Positions 16,933 through 26,890 of a DNA stretch of 54,542 nt are shown here, piece by piece (within the stretch, counting starts at the first letter, position 1; each line of letters begins with the position of its first letter). The stretch lies in contig DAOOIV010000022.1 of assembly GCA_035384605.1 (NCBI GenBank), positions 1 through 54,542 on the forward strand, read 5' to 3'. Source of the stretch: Phycisphaerae bacterium (lineage in GTDB: Bacteria; Planctomycetota; Phycisphaerae; UBA1845; PWPN01). Made by a program: the position numbers and the translations under genes. Under the pieces are notes generated by a model. That model was not told the origin of the DNA. It did no database searches and was given only the letters and a program-made list of their open reading frames with translations.

Positions 16933-19900
16933 ATGAGCGATGAACAGTCCAGGCCGGACGCGGCCACCGACCCAGCTTCTCAACCCTCTGTCCGGCAATC
17001 CGTCCGGAAGTGGCTGTTGCGCGTCTTCTTCTCATTTGTCGCCGTCGTGGTCATCGCCTATGGGACTTTGCCTTACTGGTTGCCCACGGGTTGGCTGGCC
17101 AGGCAATTCGAGAACCAGCTTTCAACGGACCTCAACCGCAAGGTACGCATCGGAGCGATCCGCGTCGGATGGCGGCACGGAGTCTCAATTGAGAATCTGA
17201 CCATCGCGGAACGGAGCGACCAACCTGATGAGCTGCTGGCACGCATCGGCCGCATCGCCTGCGGTTTCACGCCGCTTACCACTCTCAGAACCGGCAGAGT
17301 CGATCGTCTCGAGATCATCGAACCGGAGATCTGGCTGGCTTTCGACGATGAAGGCCGCCTGATCAGCCTCCAAGACCTCGGGGCACGCTCCACCAGCCGA
17401 AGCGGTTTCCCCACGTGGGAGTATCGTATTCGACGCGCCTCATGTCACCTCCGGATGCCTACCCTGGTGCAGACTTTTCGCATCGATGATTTGACATGCC
17501 GGATCGACAAGCCCGCCGGAGTCCTCGAGGTGTCCGGGCAGACAATCATTCATCGTAATGACCCTGTGCTCTCTCCAGGGGAAACCGCCACGGCAAGACT
17601 TCTGATCGACGGCAGAGTGATCACGCCGAAGCTCCGCAAAGACATGGTGCTTCACGGACAAGCCCGTGTCGAGTGGGAAGGCCTGGCGATTACGGACCTG
17701 CCGCTGTTGGTGGCCATGCACTTTCCGATAGAGCAAGTGGACGGCTCCACAGACGGCACACTTGCCTTCTCCGTGCAACCCGACCTGCGCATTGAGTACG
17801 ACCTCTCGCTCGCGCTCAAAAGCGTGCAGATCCTGAAGAGCGGGACCACGGAGCCTGCCCAGGTGCCGGATGCTCGCTTCACGGGCAAAGGGTTGTGGGA
17901 CCCCCCTACCGACCGTTTTGCCTTGTACGAATTCGACTACGAAACGCAGGCTATTCATCTTCGCGGCGCAGGTGATGCTGATCAGCCGGCATTCGCAATG
18001 GATCCGGCCGGGGATACGCCCTTGACCATCCGCCTGTCTGGCCGGGTGAAAGACTGGGTTGCGCTCGGTCACGAGTTCCCGGATGTGGCCGAGTGGACAC
18101 AATCCGCGACGGCTCGGATCGAGGGGGCTGCCAATCTCTCGCTCGATTTCACCAGCCACCAGAATGACAACCGCCTGATAGCCGACGTCGATGGGCGAGA
18201 ACTGAAGCTTGGCATAGGACCGGCGGCTTCGGAGTATCTGTGCGCCGATCCGGGCATGACTAAGCGGCTTCGCCTGGATATTACCCACGATCACCAGACA
18301 GGCAAGTACACGCAGAGACAATTGTCGTTGTCGATCGGCAGCACGACCCTTGAGTCTCATGGAGAAATGGTCGTTCCCGCCATCGAGGCTCGTGACGGAT
18401 GGGAATGGTTGGCGGCCGTGTTTCCCAGCCTTCGGTGGGAACTGACGGTCCGCACCAAGGACTTGGCCGAGATCTCACGCCTGCGGCCGCCGGAGCGTGT
18501 CCCGAGCGAGCTCCTCCGGGGACGCGGACCGGCGGAGATGACATTCTCGCTCATTCCGCAGGATGGGCAGTCGCGTCTTGACGTATCGATTCACGTGCCG
18601 GCCGAGACGACGGTGAATCTCGGACCTCGTCGGATGGTCAAGCCCGCCGGTCACCCCTTCTCGCTGACCGCCGGACTCGGGATTCCGCATCAGTTCGCGG
18701 GCAGGCTGGAAAATCCCGTATTCAGTATCACATACGGGCAGGCAGGTGTTCAACTGAATTCAGAACAGGCCCAGGCCGAAGTTCTTGCGACCCTGGAGGA
18801 AGGGCGTTCGGTTGATTTCGTGGATCTCCGCGACGAGAGAGCGGGTACCACGGCGGTTCTCAATGCGAGGTGGATGCTGCCGCTGAGCGTGAAGGGCGTG
18901 GAACCGCTGGCCGGCTTGTTTCCGGATGTGACCGCCGCGATCGGCCAAGGAAATCTCGAAGGGGACGCGTCTCTCTCGATCATGGGTCGATTCGTCAGCG
19001 GGGCCGGCGACTGGCTGGTACGTAATGAGCTGCTGCTGAGCGCCCGCGGTCTGACGGCGCGATGGCGGGATCTGCTCGACAAGCCGGCCGATGAGCCGCT
19101 GGATATTGCGTTTGCCCATGAGTGCCAGTCCATCGACGGACAATGCGAGCAATCGCTACACGCATTGCTGCGGCAGCCGGCGGGAGAAATCAGCGGCTCA
19201 GTGATCTTTTCGGAGGGCCGGGAGGAGGACGGAGGTGACGACTTCGAAGTCGTGACCGTGGGTGCGCGTATTGAAGACCTCGAGCGGTTCGTCTCCTTGT
19301 CACCGGCGCTCCGCGTCTTTCTGAGCGACGCCCGGATCTCCGGCGGCGTCCGGATGCAGTGTCAGTGTCTGTCATCAGACGGCCGTTCCAACGGGTTTGT
19401 CTCTCTTGATGCAGACAAGGCCGGATTCACGACCGGCCGCACGGCCCCGCTGGTCAAGAAACCCGGGACGCCGGCACAAATGCGCCTGGAGTGGAGTAGT
19501 GAGCATCTCCCCGGATCGACCGCAGACCGGCGGTTCCGTTTGGTCGATGGTTCCGTCCAAATAAGTCGTTTCACGATCGAGAAACTGACCGGGCAGGTCT
19601 CCATTGATCCGGGGGATCCGTCCTTTCATCTCCTCAACTGGGCTCGGCATGCTGTCGCAAGCAAACGATTACCCCCCCGACTCAGGTCGGCAGCTTTGCA
19701 GCTTGCCGGCAGAATCGAGGTCGACGATCCGTCGTGGACGAAGAACCCTGTTTGGGAGCAATGGCGCAAGTGGCTCAACCTCACGGGTAATGCCGGCTGG
19801 CGTCTTGAGACCGTGTTGGATGAGAACCTCTTTTCCTTGAAGGGACAGCTGGATGGACGGGAAATCGGTCTGTCATGCGATCTTGGCCAACGGTGGGTTC

Positions 19901-21381
19901 CAACGCTTTCAAAGCCTCCTGGAACACCGGCAGACCTCCGGTTCCATCTCGCGGCGGCCCGGCTTCCCGAATCTCAGTGCATCGACATCGAGGCAAGAGA
20001 CATCGAGTTCGATCTCAACGGCAACACGCTGAGAATGGGCGGGTTGTTGCAGGTAACCGCCGACGAAGACGGTGCGTGGCAACCGCGTAAACTCGACGTC
20101 GACTGCTCTGTTCATCTAACGGACCCGGTCGCTGTCCGGGAGGCACTGCCAGGTTGCCGTTTTGAAATGCTGGAGGGCGCCGCTTTCGGAAGGGCTGTTG
20201 CCGGCGGCACGCTGCAACAGCTTGATGTGTCGCTTATCGAAGTCGGCTTCGACCGATTGCTCGTCGGCATCGGCGACAAACCCCTCGGACTGGATGGGCA
20301 GATCGTCCTTGATCGGCAATTGCTCCGCTTCGACCAACTGGCCTGCTCATGGGGCCAATCGAAAGGGTGCATCGCGGGGGTGTTCTACGCCGAGGACGGC
20401 GAGCGGCCCAGGCGCGCCCGCCTCGGAATGGTGCTCGAACAGTTCAACCAGCCCGAATTGGCGGCGCTGATCATAAAGCTTCCGCTTGCGCCATCAACCG
20501 ACTCTCAGCCCGCGGGCGAGGCAACGAGGGTGAGGCGGCGGATCGTCGAGTTCCTGCATCGCCTCGACTTGGATTTGGATATCCGCGTCGAAGAAGGCAC
20601 GGTCGTTCTGCCTAAGGATGTACAGGTCGAGGCTGAAGCGGCGGTCAACCGCGTCGCAATCAAGGACGGTTATGTCAACATGAGCTTCGGGGCGATCGTG
20701 GACGGCGGAACCGTAGCGGGTTCTTTCACGACCGATCTGAAGCGAACAGAGCCGACGTTCTACCTCAAATACGCCGCCAACCGGATCCAGCCGGGCCCAT
20801 TGGTCGATCGCTATCTCGCTCTGACCTTCCCCGGCATGAAAGCCACCGGACCGCTGACGATCATCGACGAGACCTATCAGAAGCTCCTGCCGGCCGCGGA
20901 CGAGCCCAACTATGAAGTCGGCGAGGGCGAATTGATGATCGAGGGCGGCTCGGTCGCCGGGCGGGCTGCGCCCCTTTGGATGACCAACATCTTTCCCGGG
21001 CTCAATTTCGCTACCTTCGAGTTCTCGTACATGCACTCATGGTTCAAGAAGTTCGAGGACGGGCGCATCCGTCACCAGATGATCTTTCAGGGCAGGTTTT
21101 ACAATGTCTACATGGTCGGCGAGTGCGACGCCCAGGGGTTCATGTCGTATGACGTGGGCATTGATTTCCTGGCCAATTTCGACAGCAGGTATTGGGCCGA
21201 ATCGGGCCAGGGACGCATCCCGCTGTTCACCAAGACGGGCAGGATGATGCCCGACGGGTCATTGGCCAACGAAGAGGTGGTCTACGTGCCGCGCAAGTTC
21301 ATCATGAGCCTGCTGGTCAAGAACAACCCCGTGGTCACGGCATATCACGCCGTTCGCAAGCGGGTGCGCGGCGAACAGTGA
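16933..21381 (+). CDS. Giant AsmA-like membrane-anchored protein
   Basis: The 1482-residue product starts best at the ATG at 16933; a GTG at 16894 in the same frame adds 13 unlikely residues. One N-terminal membrane helix (about residues 27-48, VFFSFVAVVVIAYGTLPYWL) is followed by an AsmA-type opening (NQLSTDLNRKVRIGAIRVGWRHG). A very long region of beta-rich repeats follows. The C-terminus (residues about 1370-1475) resembles the AsmA C-terminal module, with YKNL-like and FSYMHSWFKKFEDGRI segments. AsmA/TamB-type proteins form periplasmic hydrophobic grooves thought to move lipids between membranes. The following UbiD gene is 27 bp downstream, so the two are likely co-transcribed. Confidence 0.72.
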   Translation: MSDEQSRPDAATDPASQPSVRQSVRKWLLRVFFSFVAVVVIAYGTLPYWLPTGWLARQFENQLSTDLNRKVRIGAIRVGWRHGVSIENLTIAERSDQPDELLARIGRIACGFTPLTTLRTGRVDRLEIIEPEIWLAFDDEGRLISLQDLGARSTSRSGFPTWEYRIRRASCHLRMPTLVQTFRIDDLTCRIDKPAGVLEVSGQTIIHRNDPVLSPGETATARLLIDGRVITPKLRKDMVLHGQARVEWEGLAITDLPLLVAMHFPIEQVDGSTDGTLAFSVQPDLRIEYDLSLALKSVQILKSGTTEPAQVPDARFTGKGLWDPPTDRFALYEFDYETQAIHLRGAGDADQPAFAMDPAGDTPLTIRLSGRVKDWVALGHEFPDVAEWTQSATARIEGAANLSLDFTSHQNDNRLIADVDGRELKLGIGPAASEYLCADPGMTKRLRLDITHDHQTGKYTQRQLSLSIGSTTLESHGEMVVPAIEARDGWEWLAAVFPSLRWELTVRTKDLAEISRLRPPERVPSELLRGRGPAEMTFSLIPQDGQSRLDVSIHVPAETTVNLGPRRMVKPAGHPFSLTAGLGIPHQFAGRLENPVFSITYGQAGVQLNSEQAQAEVLATLEEGRSVDFVDLRDERAGTTAVLNARWMLPLSVKGVEPLAGLFPDVTAAIGQGNLEGDASLSIMGRFVSGAGDWLVRNELLLSARGLTARWRDLLDKPADEPLDIAFAHECQSIDGQCEQSLHALLRQPAGEISGSVIFSEGREEDGGDDFEVVTVGARIEDLERFVSLSPALRVFLSDARISGGVRMQCQCLSSDGRSNGFVSLDADKAGFTTGRTAPLVKKPGTPAQMRLEWSSEHLPGSTADRRFRLVDGSVQISRFTIEKLTGQVSIDPGDPSFHLLNWARHAVASKRLPPRLRSAALQLAGRIEVDDPSWTKNPVWEQWRKWLNLTGNAGWRLETVLDENLFSLKGQLDGREIGLSCDLGQRWVPTLSKPPGTPADLRFHLAAARLPESQCIDIEARDIEFDLNGNTLRMGGLLQVTADEDGAWQPRKLDVDCSVHLTDPVAVREALPGCRFEMLEGAAFGRAVAGGTLQQLDVSLIEVGFDRLLVGIGDKPLGLDGQIVLDRQLLRFDQLACSWGQSKGCIAGVFYAEDGERPRRARLGMVLEQFNQPELAALIIKLPLAPSTDSQPAGEATRVRRRIVEFLHRLDLDLDIRVEEGTVVLPKDVQVEAEAAVNRVAIKDGYVNMSFGAIVDGGTVAGSFTTDLKRTEPTFYLKYAANRIQPGPLVDRYLALTFPGMKATGPLTIIDETYQKLLPAADEPNYEVGEGELMIEGGSVAGRAAPLWMTNIFPGLNFATFEFSYMHSWFKKFEDGRIRHQMIFQGRFYNVYMVGECDAQGFMSYDVGIDFLANFDSRYWAESGQGRIPLFTKTGRMMPDGSLANEEVVYVPRKFIMSLLVKNNPVVTAYHAVRKRVRGEQ

Positions 21382-21408
21382 GGTCCTTGCGGGGCAGGAG
21401 CGGCGATC

Positions 21409-22989
21409 ATGGCGTTCAACGATCTTCAGTCTTTCGTAGCCGAGCTCGAGCGGCTCGATCAGCTCCGACGGGTCAAGGCCGAGGTCGATCCTGTCCTCGA
21501 GATCACCGAAATCGCGGACCGGGTGATGAAGTCGCCCAGCCTCGAAGGCCCGGCCGGGGCCCCCGCCACGGATCGCACCCACGGCGGCCTGGGCGGGCGG
21601 GCACTGCTGTTCGAGAAGGTCCGCGGCTCGTCGATGCCGGTGCTGATCAACGCCTTCGGCAGCTACGCCCGTATCAGGTTGGCACTCGGCTGCCGCGACC
21701 TGGACGAGATCGGCGACCGGCTTCGTCAGATGATCAAGCCCGAGATGCCCGGCACGTTCCTGGAAAGACTTAAGAAGCTGCCGGAGTTGCTGCGGCTGGC
21801 AACCTTCGCGCCCAGGTCCTCAAAACGCGGGATTTGCCAGGAGGTGATCCACACGGACGATGCAAGCCTGTTGAGTCTTCCGATTCCGCAATGCTGGCCC
21901 AATGATGGCGACCCCGCCTCCGAGCCGCCGCAGATCCATCCGCCGGCCGAGCCAATCGCGGAGGCATCAGGGGCTTCCGGTCGAACGGGCCGATACATCA
22001 CCTTTGGCGGCGTGCTCACACAGGATCCGGACAGCGGCGTGCTCAACATGGGCATGTACCGCGTGCAGGTGTTCGGTCCCAAACTGGCCGCCGTTCATTG
22101 GCACGTGCACCACGACGGAGCCCGCATCTACCGCCGCTGGACCGCCCGCGGCGAGAAGATGCCCGTCGCAATCGCTCTCGGCGGCGAGTCGGTCTTGCCC
22201 TACGCGGCGACCAGCCCGCTGCCGCCCGGACTCAGCGAGCTGTTCTTTGCAGGTTTCTTAAATGAACAGGGCATCGAGATGGTCGCGGCGAAGACTATCC
22301 CCATGGAAGTGCCCGCCAATGCCGAGATCGTCATCGAGGGCTACGTCGACCCGCAGGACCGTTTCATCGAGGGTCCGTTCGGTGACCACACCGGCTTCTA
22401 CTCACTCTCGGGCCCCTACCCAGTGCTCCGGGTCACGGCCATCACCCATCGGCGAGACCCCGTCTACCCGACGACCATCGTCGGCTACCCGCCGATGGAG
22501 GACTACTACCTCGGCAAGGCCACCGAGCGCATCTTCCTGCCGCTGGTGCAGTTGCTCGTGCCTGAGGTGATCGATTACCACCTGCCGATGTTCGGGGCGT
22601 TTCACAACTGCGCGTTCGTCAAGATCCGCAAGGAATATCCCTATCAGGCCCGTCGCGTGATCCACAGCCTGTGGGGGGCCGGACAGATGTCCTTCAGCAA
22701 GTTCATTGTCGTGGTCGACGAGCACGTGAACGTGCACGATGAACAGGAAGTGCTGTTTTGCCTCGGTGCCAACGTCGACCCGCGTCGCGACACGGTGATC
22801 GCTGAAGGACCGCTGGACATCCTCGACCATGCCGCCCCGTTCGAAGGTGCCGGCAGCAAGATGGGCATCGACGCAACGCGCAAGATCCCCGGCGAGGGCC
22901 CCGTCCGCCGCTGGCCCGCCCGCCTGGAGATGTCACCGCGGATCAAGGAACAGGTCACTCGCCGCTGGCGGGAATTAGGGTTGGAATGA
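21409..22989 (+). CDS. ubiD: UbiD-family decarboxylase (prenylated-FMN dependent)
   Basis: The 526-residue protein follows an AGGAGCGG ribosome-binding site. It has UbiD landmarks: an N-terminal helix (LQSFVAELERLDQLRRV), VLINAFGSYAR, the NMGMYRVQVF metal/prFMN-binding segment, HWHVHHDGARI, EGPFGDHTGFYS with the essential acidic pair, and HNCAFVKIRKEYP near the C-terminus. UbiD enzymes reversibly decarboxylate aromatic or unsaturated acids with prenylated FMN made by UbiX. Menaquinone/ubiquinone biosynthesis (4-hydroxybenzoate-like substrate) is the usual role for this length, but the substrate is inferred. No UbiX gene lies in the window. A strong hairpin at 23168-23210 ends the unit. Confidence 0.88.
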   Translation: MAFNDLQSFVAELERLDQLRRVKAEVDPVLEITEIADRVMKSPSLEGPAGAPATDRTHGGLGGRALLFEKVRGSSMPVLINAFGSYARIRLALGCRDLDEIGDRLRQMIKPEMPGTFLERLKKLPELLRLATFAPRSSKRGICQEVIHTDDASLLSLPIPQCWPNDGDPASEPPQIHPPAEPIAEASGASGRTGRYITFGGVLTQDPDSGVLNMGMYRVQVFGPKLAAVHWHVHHDGARIYRRWTARGEKMPVAIALGGESVLPYAATSPLPPGLSELFFAGFLNEQGIEMVAAKTIPMEVPANAEIVIEGYVDPQDRFIEGPFGDHTGFYSLSGPYPVLRVTAITHRRDPVYPTTIVGYPPMEDYYLGKATERIFLPLVQLLVPEVIDYHLPMFGAFHNCAFVKIRKEYPYQARRVIHSLWGAGQMSFSKFIVVVDEHVNVHDEQEVLFCLGANVDPRRDTVIAEGPLDILDHAAPFEGAGSKMGIDATRKIPGEGPVRRWPARLEMSPRIKEQVTRRWRELGLE

Positions 22990-23167
22990 GCGGCGGCGGG
23001 CCCTCTGCGCTCGCGGACCAACGGCAGCGTCCGCAAGCCCATTTTTCGCATGCGCTCGCCATTGTCTTCGAGAATCAGGAACATTCCAACATCCAGAAGG
23101 CCCAAGCAGCTTCTCCCCACGCCGACTGCCGTCTGGTGATCTCTTCCCGATCCCCCCATGAAAACGC

Positions 23168-23210
23168 CCACCGGCAACCGGGGGGCTGCCCGATTGCCGG
23201 TGGTGTGTTT
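23168..23210. terminator. Bidirectional hairpin between convergent genes
   Basis: CCACCGGCAA (23168-23177) pairs exactly with TTGCCGGTGG (23194-23203), and the 16-nt loop contains a further small stem. TGTGTTT follows on the plus strand and a GTTTTC follows on the minus strand. The position between the convergent UbiD and secreted-protein genes supports a shared terminator. Confidence 0.6.
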
Positions 23211-23243
23211 CCCTCGCACGTCGCTCTCGCTCGCCAATGACCC

Positions 23244-23882
23244 TCACTTCTTCACCGACCCCACCTTTACCAGCTTGCCGTCGTCGGCGACCTTCGCCAC
23301 CTTCTCAGTGATCATCCCTGCCTTCATCTGGGGCTTGGGGACCGGGCCTTTTTCCATCATCACACCATGCCGGCCATCACCCCGGTCACGATCACCTTTC
23401 TCCAGATGCATGCTGAACCTCACCTCGCCACATTCACGACCGCCGGTCCCGTAGTATTTCTTCTGGTGCTCGCACGGATCCACGATTCTCCAGTAGCCCT
23501 CCCGAACCAGCTCGCGACGGACCACTTCCTGCCAGTAGCCGCTCTGAACGGTATAGGCCTCACGCCGGTATTCAATCACTCGTCCCCAAGCGTCCACCAC
23601 CGGAACATCGCGATAGCGGATCTCGGTGGTCGGAACCCACACCCGCTCAATCACATCCCGGTACACCGGAGGTACCCAGACCCGCTCGACCGGCACGACC
23701 ACCGGCTGGGTCACCACCACCGGAGTTACACAGCCGTTGGCAATGGTCAGACCAAACTGGTTGCCGTTGCGCCCCTCGAAGCCGATGGTCAGAGCAAAGT
23801 CCCCCGCTTTGGCTGGAGCCGCCCAAGCCATCATTCCCGCCAGACCCATCACCATCATTGCTTTGCTGTTCATATTCCTCAT
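23244..23882 (-). CDS. Secreted protein with RVWVP repeats, unknown function
   Basis: The start is placed at 23882, behind GGAGG, giving 212 residues; the frame is open further upstream but without a ribosome-binding site. A signal peptide covers about residues 1-26 (ending APAKAG). The middle holds repeated VERVWVPPVYRDVIE and RVWVPTTEIRYRD units rich in Val, Arg and Tyr, then VVDAWGRVIEYRREAYTVQS and a GYWQEVVRRELVREGYWRI pair. I recall similar Val/Tyr/Trp-rich secreted proteins from planctomycetes but know of no assigned function. The C-terminus is Lys-rich with VAKVADDGKLVKVGS. It stands alone on the minus strand. Confidence 0.6.
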   Translation of the reverse strand: MRNMNSKAMMVMGLAGMMAWAAPAKAGDFALTIGFEGRNGNQFGLTIANGCVTPVVVTQPVVVPVERVWVPPVYRDVIERVWVPTTEIRYRDVPVVDAWGRVIEYRREAYTVQSGYWQEVVRRELVREGYWRIVDPCEHQKKYYGTGGRECGEVRFSMHLEKGDRDRGDGRHGVMMEKGPVPKPQMKAGMITEKVAKVADDGKLVKVGSVKK

Positions 23883-24498
23883 GGCTGACCTCCGTTTCTG
23901 CATGCCGCACAACGCGGTCACCAGACTAGACACCCCTCCTCAAAAAAAGTTTGATCGTGTTAACTATCTTCGCCATGCAACCATGTGGAAGGTGGTACGG
24001 AAGGCGGAACAGAAACCCTAAAGTCTTGCAAAACAAAGCCTTAAACCGAACCTCGAACGGAAATGCCAAGTCCCGCAAGGGCTTGTCGGCAAATCGGACC
24101 AGCCACACCGCTTGCAAAGAGGAAGACTCGGTCGCTCCAGAGCCCTCTGGGCGTAACCAACTGAAGGCAAAGGATTTACGATTTTACTTCTGCGGATAAA
24201 CTCCTGCCAGTCCCCAAACGGGCAAACGGCGCGGTCAAACCGAACGCCCCATCTGAGAAGCACCCCATCAGACTTGTTCGGCTGCAATCACCGCTCCTGC
24301 CTCCCGAGTGCCCCATGATCCTTTGCTGGATCGGGCAAAACGCATTCCAATCCACTTCAAGAGTCAGCGTCGAGCCGGCACCCGTTGCACTCGCCCCCAT
24401 GCCGTCGTTTCCGTATTATCTCCTGCTTGCGTCAGTTTTTTCGGGGCGTTGCCGCCCCGGTAGGACGCTGACTGTGAGATGTAACGGGAGAATCAAGC
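23883..24498. other. Intergenic stretch before the UroD-thioredoxin gene
   Basis: 616 bp. The part next to the minus-strand gene is comparatively AT-rich (CCTCAAAAAAAGTTTGATCG near 23940) and may hold its promoter. I see no conserved RNA: in particular, no sequence I can identify as a cobalamin riboswitch upstream of the corrinoid-related gene at 24499. No gene can be supported here. Confidence 0.5.
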
Positions 24499-25869
24499 GT
24501 GACAGGTAAGCAACTACTGCTCCAGGCACTTCGGAACGAAACCACCCCCCGGCCGGCCTGGGTGCCGTTTGTCGGCGTTCACGGCGGCAAGCTCATCGGG
24601 GCGACCGCCTGGGACTACCTGAGATCGAGCGAGCGGATCGTGGCTGGATTGAGCAGGGCTGTCGAACTCTATAAGCCCGACGGCCTCCCCGTGGTGTTTG
24701 ACCTCCAGATGGAAGCGGAGGTTTTGGGCTGCGCCATGCACTGGGGTGATCAGACGCCGCCTTCGGTCACTTCGCACCCGCTGGCCCAAGCCCCGTTGTC
24801 GAGCCTGCCCGGATTCGACCCTGCCAAGGGACGCTTCCCCCTTGTCGCCGAGGCAATGGCCGAGCTCAGGAGGCGATTCAGCGACGAGATTGCCTTCTAT
24901 GGCCTGATTACCGGTCCGTTTACCCTGGCGCTGCACCTCATGGGCACCGGCATCTTCCTGAAGATGTTTGATGAGGTCGATGCGGTGCGTGAGGTGCTCG
25001 ATTTCTGCACCGACGTGGGCAGGCAAGCCGCCGATTTCTACCTGGACAACGGCGCGGACGTCATCGCGGTGGTCGACCCGATGACCAGCCAGATCTCACC
25101 GCGTCACTTCACCGAGTTCGTGACCAGCCATGTCAACGCGATCTTCGCGCATGTGCGACAACGAAAGGCCCTCTCCTCTCTTTTTGTCTGCGGCAACGCC
25201 ACCCGCAATCTGGAGCTGATGTGCCAAACGGTCTGCGACAACGTTTCGGTGGACGAGAACATCTCCTTCGAGCTGCTTCGCGACCTGGCCCACAAGCACA
25301 ACAAGTCTTTCGGTGGCAACCTCAAGCTGACGACCGTGCTGTTGCTGGGGACGCCGGCCGACGCGAAGCGCGACGCCCTGCGATGCATCGATGCCGCCGG
25401 ATCAACCGGCTTCATCCTCGCGCCTGGCTGCGACCTCCCGTACGCCACGCCGGAGGAGAATCTGCAGGCAGTCGCGGCAATGGTGCACGACGAGTATCAA
25501 CGCAACGTCGCCCGCGTGGCCTGCCAAGAGGTTACGCCCGACGTGTTCGAGGAGGTCCAATTGCCTGACTATACGCGGGAGGACAAGGTCATCGTCGACG
25601 TGGTGACCTTGGACTCGGCCTCCTGCGCGCCTTGCCAGTACATGGTCGACGCCGTCGAGCAGGCTGCTCGGAAGTTCCCGGACCAGGTGGTCATTCGCGA
25701 ACACAAGATCACCACTCGCAGCGGCCTGGGACACATGGCCAAACTCGGCGTAGGCCAGATCCCGACCATCTGCATTGACGGCCAGGTGAAATTCCCGTCG
25801 ATCATTCCGGACATCAACACGCTGATCGACGCCATCGAGACCAGAGCGAAGGAAAAGAGGGACAAGTGA
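24499..25869 (+). CDS. UroD-family methyltransferase fused to a C-terminal thioredoxin-like domain
   Basis: The 456-residue protein starts at a GTG. Residues 1-345 match the uroporphyrinogen decarboxylase/MtaA superfamily: the GVHGGK opening, YGLITGPFTLALHLMG (134-149), VDPMTSQISPRHF, the ligand strand LFVCGNATRN with Cys231, and APGCDLPYATPEEN with Cys311. MtaA-type corrinoid:thiol methyltransferases bind zinc by His-x-Cys...Cys; here the His position is Phe229, leaving the two cysteines. Residues 365-450 are a small thioredoxin fold with Cys376-x-x-Cys379 (SCAPC) and a cis-Pro loop (QIPTICIDG, Pro422). The gene overlaps the CobW gene by 4 bp. A redox or metal role for the added domain in corrinoid methyl transfer is inference. 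Confidence 0.78.
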   Translation: MTGKQLLLQALRNETTPRPAWVPFVGVHGGKLIGATAWDYLRSSERIVAGLSRAVELYKPDGLPVVFDLQMEAEVLGCAMHWGDQTPPSVTSHPLAQAPLSSLPGFDPAKGRFPLVAEAMAELRRRFSDEIAFYGLITGPFTLALHLMGTGIFLKMFDEVDAVREVLDFCTDVGRQAADFYLDNGADVIAVVDPMTSQISPRHFTEFVTSHVNAIFAHVRQRKALSSLFVCGNATRNLELMCQTVCDNVSVDENISFELLRDLAHKHNKSFGGNLKLTTVLLLGTPADAKRDALRCIDAAGSTGFILAPGCDLPYATPEENLQAVAAMVHDEYQRNVARVACQEVTPDVFEEVQLPDYTREDKVIVDVVTLDSASCAPCQYMVDAVEQAARKFPDQVVIREHKITTRSGLGHMAKLGVGQIPTICIDGQVKFPSIIPDINTLIDAIETRAKEKRDK

Positions 25870-26792
25870 TCCCCATGAGCCTGATCACGGGGTTTCTAGG
25901 CAGCGGCAAGACCTCGCTGCTGCAACACATCGTCGAGACCAACCCGCATCGCCGGTTCGTATATGTCGTCAACGACTGCGGGGCCATCGACATCGACGGC
26001 CGCATCCTTCAGCTCGGCCACAACCGGCTGGTCAACATCCCGGGCGGGAGCATCTTCTGTCGCTGCGTCGCGGGCGAGTTTGTTGACTGGCTGACGAAGA
26101 TCCCGAAGCAATGGCCCGAAGCCGGCGGCCCGATCGAAGGCGTCGTCATCGAGGCCAGCGGCATCGCCGACCCCAAGGTCATACAGCAGATGCTCCGAGA
26201 GACCGGACTCGATCGCGTCTACGACCTGCGGATGATCATCGCAGTGGTCGATCCCGGTAGTTTCCTCAAGCTCATCCATATCCTCCCAAACATCGTGGCC
26301 CAGATCGAGGCCAGCCAAGTCATCCTGGTGAACAAGACCGACATTTACGATGAGAACCGGATTCGGGAAACCGAGGGTGAAATCCGGACGATGAACGCCG
26401 CAGCTAGGATCGTGCGAACCCAACACGGCCGCGTTGAGCTGGATGTCTTTGCCAAAACCCCCGTCCGAACGCTTGAAGGCCGTTATGCCCGCTGCTTGGA
26501 CCCCAACTACTCGGTCACCACGGCGGCGGTCAACGGGACTGTCGATCCGGAGCGTCTGGCTGCGGATCTGCGAACGCTTGGCGACCGAGTATATCGCGTG
26601 AAGGGCTTCGTGCTCTCGTCGGCCGGTTGGATCTATGTGGATCTCGCGGCTGGCCGTTTGACCACACGACCCGCGCCCACAACCGGCCCGGCCACGCTGG
26701 TATTCATCAGTTCGCCGCAGGCACAACCCGCCGTGGACCGCATCGTGACCGGTCTCCGCACCGGCGCGTACGAAGCACAGCCGCGAACATGA
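25866..26792 (+). CDS. CobW/HypB-like G3E-family GTPase (metallochaperone-type)
   Basis: The 308-residue protein has the G3E P-loop TGFLGSGKT (residues 8-16), the EASGIADP switch (about residues 97-104) and NKTD specificity motif (about 157-160), so it is a GTPase of the CobW/COG0523 group. These enzymes insert or deliver metals into proteins or cofactors. The usual CxCC metal site is replaced by GSIFCRC (Cys64, Cys66). The GTG start at 25866 overlaps the preceding stop as GTGA, so expression is coupled to the UroD-thioredoxin protein. This pairing suggests that the GTPase serves metal loading or activation of that methyltransferase. No other gene of a corrinoid system follows. Confidence 0.85.
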   Translation: MIPMSLITGFLGSGKTSLLQHIVETNPHRRFVYVVNDCGAIDIDGRILQLGHNRLVNIPGGSIFCRCVAGEFVDWLTKIPKQWPEAGGPIEGVVIEASGIADPKVIQQMLRETGLDRVYDLRMIIAVVDPGSFLKLIHILPNIVAQIEASQVILVNKTDIYDENRIRETEGEIRTMNAAARIVRTQHGRVELDVFAKTPVRTLEGRYARCLDPNYSVTTAAVNGTVDPERLAADLRTLGDRVYRVKGFVLSSAGWIYVDLAAGRLTTRPAPTTGPATLVFISSPQAQPAVDRIVTGLRTGAYEAQPRT

Positions 26793-26890
26793 CCCGGAGT
26801 GACCGGCGCGACGAGAAGTGGCCCGTTCACCTTCCGCGTAGAAAACGATCATCCCCGCCCCTTTCGCGGTTCCTGCCGTCAGTCTCTTTT

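Noticed and set aside
24300..24498. Cobalamin riboswitch upstream of the UroD-thioredoxin gene
   Set aside because: Looked for because of the corrinoid link, but no B12-box-like sequence could be identified.
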